DNA of 17,831 nt. It comes from Planctomycetales bacterium. GTDB taxonomy: Bacteria; 4484-113; JAFGCY01. Shown one piece after another: positions 14,044-17,831 of this stretch. The position numbers and the translations under genes were made by a program. A model generated the notes under the pieces. The model saw only the letters and a program-made list of their open reading frames with translations. It was not told where the DNA came from and did not search any database. The DNA lies in the NCBI GenBank assembly GCA_024645305.1, contig JAHEFU010000030.1:1-17831 (forward strand), written 5' to 3'. The number at the start of each line of letters is the position of its first letter. Positions within the stretch are counted from its first letter, which is position 1.

Positions 14044-15219
14044 CTACTGCAAAGGAAGGAACTCCAGATTGTCAAACGCCACCTCGACGCCTCCGGCCGC
14101 GTACAGGCCGAAGTCCCCCATGTGCGGCATGGCATCCGTGTGCTTGTAGACCTCCACCCCATTGATGAAGAAGCTCAGCCTGCCGTCCTGTGCCACTACG
14201 CGCAGCCGGTTCACACCGCTCTGGCGCACGCTGCTGTGCTGCGTCCACTGCGACAGTGCCAGGGGCCGGTCCTCGATGCTCTGTTCAATCGCGTACCAGC
14301 CGTCTGCAACCAGGAAGCGGAACTGGTTGAAGCCGCCGTCCCCGGTTTCCCAGTCTCGGATGTAGATCCCGTAGCCCCCCGCGGGTTCGCCCTGCAGGAG
14401 TTCCGCGTCCACACTCAGGTCGAAGTTCATCGCCTTCTCCGGGAAGGGCGACAGGCCGATGTACTGCGTGTCCAGCGTATTTATGAAGTAGCGCCCGTCG
14501 CGGTAGTAATACTCCACCTCACCGTACGTGCCCTTGAAGAAGCTGGCATCCGTCGAGAAGTCATCGCGGAAGGTCGTAGGTGTCGGGCGGTCGGATAAGA
14601 CCTTGAAGTCGTCGTACTGCACCTTGCTGCGCCGGGTGGCGAACATCCCGAAGCCGCCGCGGGTCAGCTGACTCTCCTTCATGGAGTGCACCTCCACCCC
14701 GTTGATGTAGAAGGTCAGCTGGCCGCGGATGTTGTCAACGCCCAGCGAGACCGGCTCGCCGGCCTTGACGAGTTCAGTCAGTTCGGGGCTGGTCAGCACG
14801 CTGGTCTTGTCATCCTTGTAGCGCAGCACGGCGAATGCCCCGCGGTTGTAGACAAGGAACAGCATGAAGTCGGAGCCGCCGGGACGTTCGTTGTAGTTGA
14901 AGGAAATCCCGAAGCCACCGCCATCGCGGTCGGAGGAATCCAGCAGCTGCGCATTGACCTCCACGCTGTATTCGTCGAGGTCCTCCAGCAGCACGCTCTG
15001 CCCGTAGGCATCGCTTTGTGTGGTGTCTATGAAGTAGCCGCCCTGCTCATAGCCGAAGTTGCGCTCATCCAGCTTGCCGCTGTAGAAGTAGGTCCCGCTC
15101 TCGGCGCTGAAGTCGTCAATGAAGTACAGGTTATCCGGCGCTGCCAGGGCATTGCCGGCCAGCAGCCCGGCCAGCAGCAGCAGGGCGATCATGATCTTGC
15201 TATGGCTCAATGTGGCCAT
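14044..15219 (-). CDS. Exported protein with two tandem LamG/concanavalin-like domains
   Basis: The 391-residue protein has a signal peptide (KIMIALLLLAGLLAGNALA-A, cleavage near 26). Two homologous beta-rich repeats follow, about 32-207 and 217-388. Both begin F-x-DDFS, pass G-x-YFI(D/N)T, carry a (F/Y)(F/Y)INGVEV strand, and end G-x-FG(M/L)(F/Y)A followed by a DDF or DNLEF strand. This matches the DUF1080/LamG-like jelly-roll layout, usually carbohydrate or surface binding. No glycosidase catalytic pair is evident. One base separates its ATG from the upstream gene's TGA, so the two are coupled, and I infer a shared envelope role. Both repeats are intact, so this is an internal duplication and not a decayed copy. 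Confidence 0.8.
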   Translation of the reverse strand: MATLSHSKIMIALLLLAGLLAGNALAAPDNLYFIDDFSAESGTYFYSGKLDERNFGYEQGGYFIDTTQSDAYGQSVLLEDLDEYSVEVNAQLLDSSDRDGGGFGISFNYNERPGGSDFMLFLVYNRGAFAVLRYKDDKTSVLTSPELTELVKAGEPVSLGVDNIRGQLTFYINGVEVHSMKESQLTRGGFGMFATRRSKVQYDDFKVLSDRPTPTTFRDDFSTDASFFKGTYGEVEYYYRDGRYFINTLDTQYIGLSPFPEKAMNFDLSVDAELLQGEPAGGYGIYIRDWETGDGGFNQFRFLVADGWYAIEQSIEDRPLALSQWTQHSSVRQSGVNRLRVVAQDGRLSFFINGVEVYKHTDAMPHMGDFGLYAAGGVEVAFDNLEFLPLQ

Positions 15220-15220
15220 C

Positions 15221-16033
15221 TCAGCTGCCGCTCCCGCCGGATTTACGCGGCTGGCGTTTGCCTTCCTTCTTGCGGCTGAGCTCCAGGTTCACGAACTCTC
15301 GGTCACCCATGTTGATCAGCGCCGGTACCTCACGACCGTCCTGCAGCACGCTGTACAGCACGTACGGACTCTGCTGGATGCGGAAGCTGAACTTGTGCCC
15401 GCTGTACTCCTTCTCCTGCACATGCACGGGCTCGATGCCCTCATCCACCACCGTCACGGTCAGGGGCAGCAGGTTCAGGCTGTCGAACACGGAGATCTTC
15501 ACCTGCTCCGCGCCCTCGAAATCCAGCAGGGGCACCAGCCACATCAGTTCCTCATAGTCATAGGTTCCCTCGGGCAGCTTGAAGCCGCGCTCTGAGGGAT
15601 TCATCTCCCCGCGGCGTTCCCGTACCACGGCCTGCCCGGCCTGGTAGGCCACGTCGGAGTAGTAGGCCTGGTTGTCGTAGACCACCTTGCGTGTGGAGCG
15701 TACCGGTGAGAGGTCGTCAATGTCCACCCAGCACTCGCTGCTTTCGCTGGAGCCACTGTTGCGGCCGACGTACTTGAAGCGCCAGAGCTTGCGGCCCTCG
15801 CTTTCCTCCTTGAGGATGCGGTAGTAGGCCGTGGCGATTCGCTGCCCGCCCTTGTCGAAGATGCCGAATTCGAAGGTGCTGTCATGCACGAAGTCCGGCT
15901 TGTAGACCTGCGGGTTGGTCTTGGTTTCCTCACCGAAGGTATAGGTCTGCGCGTCAGCGGGAGCCGTGGTCAGCACAAGCGCCAGCGCTATCAACATAGG
16001 CATCAGGCGGGCCGGGTGTGAGTGGATCCTCAT
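15221..16033 (-). CDS. Exported DUF3108-like beta-rich protein
   Basis: With the ATG at 16033 the product is 270 residues, starting with a signal peptide (MPMLIALALVLTTAPADA-Q, cleavage near 28-29). The frame is open to 16165, but that extension is arginine-rich and would bury the signal. The mature part is all-beta: FEFGIFDKGGQRIATAYYRI, WRFKYVG, WVDIDDLSPVRSTRKVVYD, then LVPLLDF and LNLLPLTVTVVDEG. The order resembles DUF3108 outer-membrane-associated proteins, which fold as a small barrel, but this assignment is by pattern only. A basic, glycine-rich tail (255-270) ends the protein. It is the first gene of a pair with the LamG-like gene. A -10 element 9 bases upstream suggests a near-leaderless transcript. 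Confidence 0.7.
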   Translation of the reverse strand: MRIHSHPARLMPMLIALALVLTTAPADAQTYTFGEETKTNPQVYKPDFVHDSTFEFGIFDKGGQRIATAYYRILKEESEGRKLWRFKYVGRNSGSSESSECWVDIDDLSPVRSTRKVVYDNQAYYSDVAYQAGQAVVRERRGEMNPSERGFKLPEGTYDYEELMWLVPLLDFEGAEQVKISVFDSLNLLPLTVTVVDEGIEPVHVQEKEYSGHKFSFRIQQSPYVLYSVLQDGREVPALINMGDREFVNLELSRKKEGKRQPRKSGGSGS

Positions 16034-16042
16034 CGGATGGTT

Positions 16043-16048
16043 ATTGTA
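16043..16048 (-). promoter_or_regulatory. -10 element (TACAAT, minus strand) of the DUF3108-like gene
   Basis: TACAAT on the minus strand lies 9 bases before the ATG at 16033, so the mRNA leader would be two or three bases at most. No Shine-Dalgarno is possible at that spacing and none is seen. Confidence 0.5.
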
Positions 16049-16067
16049 TCGCCTGCAGGGATGGGAG

Positions 16068-16097
16068 GCGCGCCACGCCATGGCGTGGTTTGCGCGC
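16068..16097. repeat. Perfect 16-bp palindrome within a longer hairpin
   Basis: CCACGCCATGGCGTGG (16073-16088) is a perfect palindrome, extended by GCGCG (16068-16072) pairing with CGCGC (16093-16097) across a TTTG bulge. It sits between two divergent promoters and may be an operator for a dimeric regulator. Confidence 0.6.
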
Positions 16098-16222
16098 AAT
16101 TGACGCTGCGGCCTGATGCTGACTTGCATGCGGATAGGGACTGGCCGGAGGCAGGGAAGGTTCATTTCTCAGGACTGCAGGAATCTCGACCAGCAGGCTC
16201 CGGCGATGGGCGGTACTGCTCC

Positions 16223-16281
16223 GGATCCCAGGTCCCTGATTCCGGATCACTTCTGATCCCCGGTCCCGGGACCCTGATCCC
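16223..16281. repeat. Imperfect inverted repeat of GATCCC/GGTCCC units before the rpsF promoter
   Basis: Two arms of degenerate units meet at GGATCA-CTTC-TGATCC, with GGTCCC repeated in both arms. It is gene-less, low in complexity and ends a few bases before the -10 element of rpsF. The rest of the 349-base gap between the divergent genes holds the palindrome at 16068-16097, both promoters and the rpsF leader. Confidence 0.55.
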
Positions 16282-16285
16282 ATGT

Positions 16286-16291
16286 TATAAT
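16286..16291 (+). promoter_or_regulatory. -10 element (TATAAT) of the rpsF-rpsR-rplI operon
   Basis: A perfect TATAAT predicts transcription from about 16298, giving an 85-base leader. A 6-bp hairpin (CCGCCC/GGGCGG, 16298-16315) begins at the expected start, and a second stem (CCCCG 16328-16332 with CGGGG 16347-16351) follows. S6:S18 autoregulation through a structured rpsF leader is known in other bacteria; this leader could serve that purpose. Confidence 0.55.
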
Positions 16292-16382
16292 TCTCCTCCG
16301 CCCTTTACCGGGCGGATATTGTCCGTCCCCCGTGGCATCTGTTCCCCGGGGTACAACACTCTTTATCTCATAAGGGGTAACC

Positions 16383-16727
16383 ATGGCGGAAGTCATCAAG
16401 GATTACGAACTGTGTGCGCTGTTCCGCCCGGATCTTGAGCCGGAGGAACTCGACAAGGAAGTCGAGGCCATCCAGAAGCTCATTGAGGACCGGGGCGGGG
16501 AAATCAGCCGTGTGGATCGCTGGAACAAACGCTTCCTGGCATATCCGATCAAGGAATACCGGGAAGGCTTCTACGTGATCTACCGCTGGTTCAGCACCAC
16601 CGAACTTCTCACCGACCTCCAGTATCTGCTCAGGTACAACGACAATTGCCTGCGCTACCTGATCCTGGATTACACCGAGAAGGAACGCAAGAGGAGGAAG
16701 CGACTTGGCAAAGTTCAAACCACATAG
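16383..16727 (+). CDS. rpsF: 30S ribosomal protein S6
   Basis: The 114-residue protein follows the S6 fold: YELCALFRPDLEPEELDKEVEAIQKLIEDRGGEISRVDRW, then AYPIKEYREGFYVIYRW and the closing NDNCLRYLILDYTEKERKRRK. S6 binds 16S rRNA in the platform of the small subunit together with S18. Length is typical. AAGGGG lies 5 bases before the ATG. Its 3' end overlaps the start of rpsR by 23 bases, so translation is coupled. No ssb or priB gene separates it from rpsR. The basic C-terminal KERKRRKR tail also encodes the purine-rich Shine-Dalgarno used by rpsR. Confidence 0.96.
   Translation: MAEVIKDYELCALFRPDLEPEELDKEVEAIQKLIEDRGGEISRVDRWNKRFLAYPIKEYREGFYVIYRWFSTTELLTDLQYLLRYNDNCLRYLILDYTEKERKRRKRLGKVQTT
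16691..16697 (+). promoter_or_regulatory. Shine-Dalgarno (GAGGAGG) that sets the TTG start of rpsR
   Basis: GAGGAGG lies inside the rpsF coding sequence, 7 bases before TTG 16705. It is the strongest Shine-Dalgarno I see in the window and decides the rpsR start. Confidence 0.8.
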
Positions 16728-16938
16728 GTTCAGACAGCGCAAGGTCTGCGCTTTCACCGTTGATCCCGAGCTGCCCATCGACTACAAGGCCGTTGCGCTG
16801 CTCAGGAAATTCATCAGCGAGCGTGGCAAGATCCTGCCGCGCCGCCGCACCGGCACAAGCGCCAAGTACCAGCGTCCGCTGGCGAGGGCCATCAAGCATG
16901 CCCGTTACATGGCGCTATTGCCGTACTACAGGCGATAA
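16705..16938 (+). CDS. rpsR: 30S ribosomal protein S18
   Basis: The 77-residue protein has the S18 signature: RQRKVCAFTVDPELPIDYKA, LLRKFISERGKILPRRRTGT and the strongly conserved SAKYQRPLARAIKHARYMAL before LLPYYRR. S18 pairs with S6 on the 30S platform. The start is TTG, supported by a perfect GAGGAGG seven bases upstream and by the expected MAKFKPHRFRQRK N-terminus; no ATG is available in a sensible place. The gene overlaps the rpsF stop by 23 bases. Length is typical. Confidence 0.95.
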   Translation: MAKFKPHRFRQRKVCAFTVDPELPIDYKAVALLRKFISERGKILPRRRTGTSAKYQRPLARAIKHARYMALLPYYRR

Positions 16939-16952
16939 GGAGCGACACTGAC

Positions 16953-17669
16953 ATGAGAGTGGTACTTCTGGATGATGTGATCAATGTCGGCGTTGCTGGA
17001 GACGTGGTTGAGGTCAAGAACGGCTATGCCCGTAACTGGCTGATCCCGCGCGGTTTCGCCGAACTGGCCACCAAGGATGCGGTGAACCGCATCAACCTGA
17101 TCCGCCGCGCGGCGGAGACCAAGCGTTCACGGCGGATGCAGGACGCCTCCGACAAGTTCGCCTGGCTGGCTGACAAGGAACTCGTGATAAAAATGAAGAG
17201 CGGGACCGAGAACCGCCTGTTCGGTGCCGTGACATCCGCGATGATCGCGGACGAGGTCAAGATCCAGCTCGACATGGACCTGCAGCGCCGCCATGTGGTA
17301 CTTGACGAGCCAATCAAGCAGCTCGGCGAGTACGATGTGGAACTGCGGGCCAGCGCGGACGTGACCGGCAAGATCACCGTCAAGGTGGAGCCGCTGACGA
17401 AGTCCAGCGATTTCGAGCAGGAACTGCTGGACAAGATCCGCGAGGAGCAGGAAGCCCGGGACCAGGCCGAGCGTGATGAGCGCCGCAAGTCCCGCAAGCG
17501 TGAGACAGACTTCGGTGACGGCGAGTACGTCGAGGGTTCGGAAGCCCATGACGACGATGACCACGCCCCCGTCAAGGCTGCAGATGATGCAGGAGAGGCG
17601 GAGGCGGCGGCCGAAGTGCAGGACAAGTACGAGGCCCATGAGGAATCCGTACCTGAAGAGAAGGAGTAG
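16953..17669 (+). CDS. rplI: 50S ribosomal protein L9 with acidic C-terminal extension
   Basis: Residues 1-150 are a complete L9: MRVVLLDDVINVGVAGDVVE, VKNGYARNWLIPRGFAELAT (N-domain with the conserved NGYARNxLIP), a connecting helix and a C-domain with LFGAVTSAMIADEV, LDEPIKQLGEYDVELR and VTGKITVKVEPL. L9 binds 23S rRNA near the L1 stalk and supports reading-frame maintenance. The protein has 238 residues against the usual 147-150. The extra 88 form a charged region: first Arg/Glu/Lys-rich and probably helical (150-190), then Asp/Glu/Ala-rich and probably disordered. AAGGAG lies 10 bases before the ATG, and 14 bases separate it from rpsR. Confidence 0.95.
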   Translation: MRVVLLDDVINVGVAGDVVEVKNGYARNWLIPRGFAELATKDAVNRINLIRRAAETKRSRRMQDASDKFAWLADKELVIKMKSGTENRLFGAVTSAMIADEVKIQLDMDLQRRHVVLDEPIKQLGEYDVELRASADVTGKITVKVEPLTKSSDFEQELLDKIREEQEARDQAERDERRKSRKRETDFGDGEYVEGSEAHDDDDHAPVKAADDAGEAEAAAEVQDKYEAHEESVPEEKE

Positions 17670-17710
17670 CGGAGGTGCGGCGCAAGTCGCACAACAACCG
17701 AAACATCATT

Positions 17711-17734
17711 CGCCCGGCTCCGGCCGGGCGTTTT
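17711..17734 (+). terminator. Intrinsic terminator of the ribosomal protein operon
   Basis: An 8-bp perfect G+C stem (17711-17718 with 17723-17730) closes a TCCG loop, a UNCG-type tetraloop on a C-G pair, followed by TTTT. Confidence 0.9.
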
Positions 17735-17743
17735 AACAGGTAC

Positions 17744-17812
17744 GAGGGATGTGGAATGAGGGATGAGATCGCAGAGAATTCCACGTCCCTCGTCCCTCAT
17801 CCCGCATCCCTC
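17744..17812. repeat. Long imperfect inverted repeat of GAGGGATG-type units
   Basis: The 25-base arm 17744-17768 matches the reverse complement of 17788-17812 at 21 of 25 positions. Two of the four mismatches become G-U pairs in RNA. Each arm is built from degenerate GAGGGATG/GGATGAGG units, with a 19-base centre. It lies between the rplI terminator and the next promoter and contains no gene. It resembles a REP/MITE-like element. Confidence 0.75.
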
Positions 17813-17815
17813 AGC

Positions 17816-17821
17816 TATAAT
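17816..17821 (+). promoter_or_regulatory. -10 element (TATAAT) of the next gene
   Basis: A perfect TATAAT lies immediately after the inverted repeat. The window ends 10 bases later with TTG at 17829-17831, which could be the start codon of another leaderless gene; this cannot be confirmed here. Confidence 0.5.
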
Positions 17822-17831
17822 TGCCAATTTG

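Noticed and set aside
16041..16283. 80-codon minus-strand ORF across the rpsF upstream region
   Set aside because: It consists of translated repeat and palindrome sequence with no ribosome-binding site or family resemblance.
17024..17827. 267-codon minus-strand ORF opposite rplI
   Set aside because: Serine/arginine-rich shadow of a well-supported ribosomal protein gene.

Overview
The window reads as chromosomal DNA of a high-G+C, probably diderm, uncultivated-type bacterium. The support is Sec and lipoprotein signal peptides, a bacterial S6-S18-L9 operon, Shine-Dalgarno sites on some genes, and large secreted proteins carrying cohesin-like, dockerin-like and PKD modules. No rRNA or tRNA is present, so I cannot name the phylum.

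Layout. Bases 1-642 hold the 3' part of an SDR oxidoreductase. A four-helix membrane protein of unknown function (694-1782, minus) abuts, start codon to start codon, a UvrD/PcrA-like helicase (1783-4140) with a roughly 105-residue low-complexity insertion. An AAC(3)-family acetyltransferase follows (4231-5130). On the minus strand lie a biotin carboxylase and a biotinyl carrier protein (7218-5144). Two paralogous exported CPHC thioredoxin-fold proteins (7452-8045, 8249-8770) come next, the second followed by a structured RNA region ending in an intrinsic terminator (about 8779-8937). A decayed gene fragment (about 8972-9430, minus) precedes a 791-residue multidomain lipoprotein (9435-11810, minus). 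A two-gene unit follows: a histidine phosphatase (11928-12602) and a cohesin-like lipoprotein (12618-13409). A low-G+C cassette carries an S23/IVP four-helix-bundle gene between G/T-rich inverted repeats (about 13474-14040). A second two-gene unit encodes a DUF3108-like exported protein and a tandem LamG-like exported protein (16033-14044, minus). The right end is rpsF-rpsR-rplI, a terminator, a long imperfect inverted repeat and the promoter of the next gene.

The most notable signals are these. (1) The four-helix-bundle cassette with degenerate inverted ends, and two similar gene-less hairpin repeats near 16223-16281 and 17744-17812. (2) A promoter style in which a -10 hexamer with little or no -35 lies 6-9 nt before a start codon and implies leaderless mRNA. 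(3) An undescribed multi-hairpin RNA with two GCGA tetraloops. (4) A dockerin-bearing lipoprotein close to a cohesin-like lipoprotein. All functions are inferred from sequence motifs read by eye; no database search was run.
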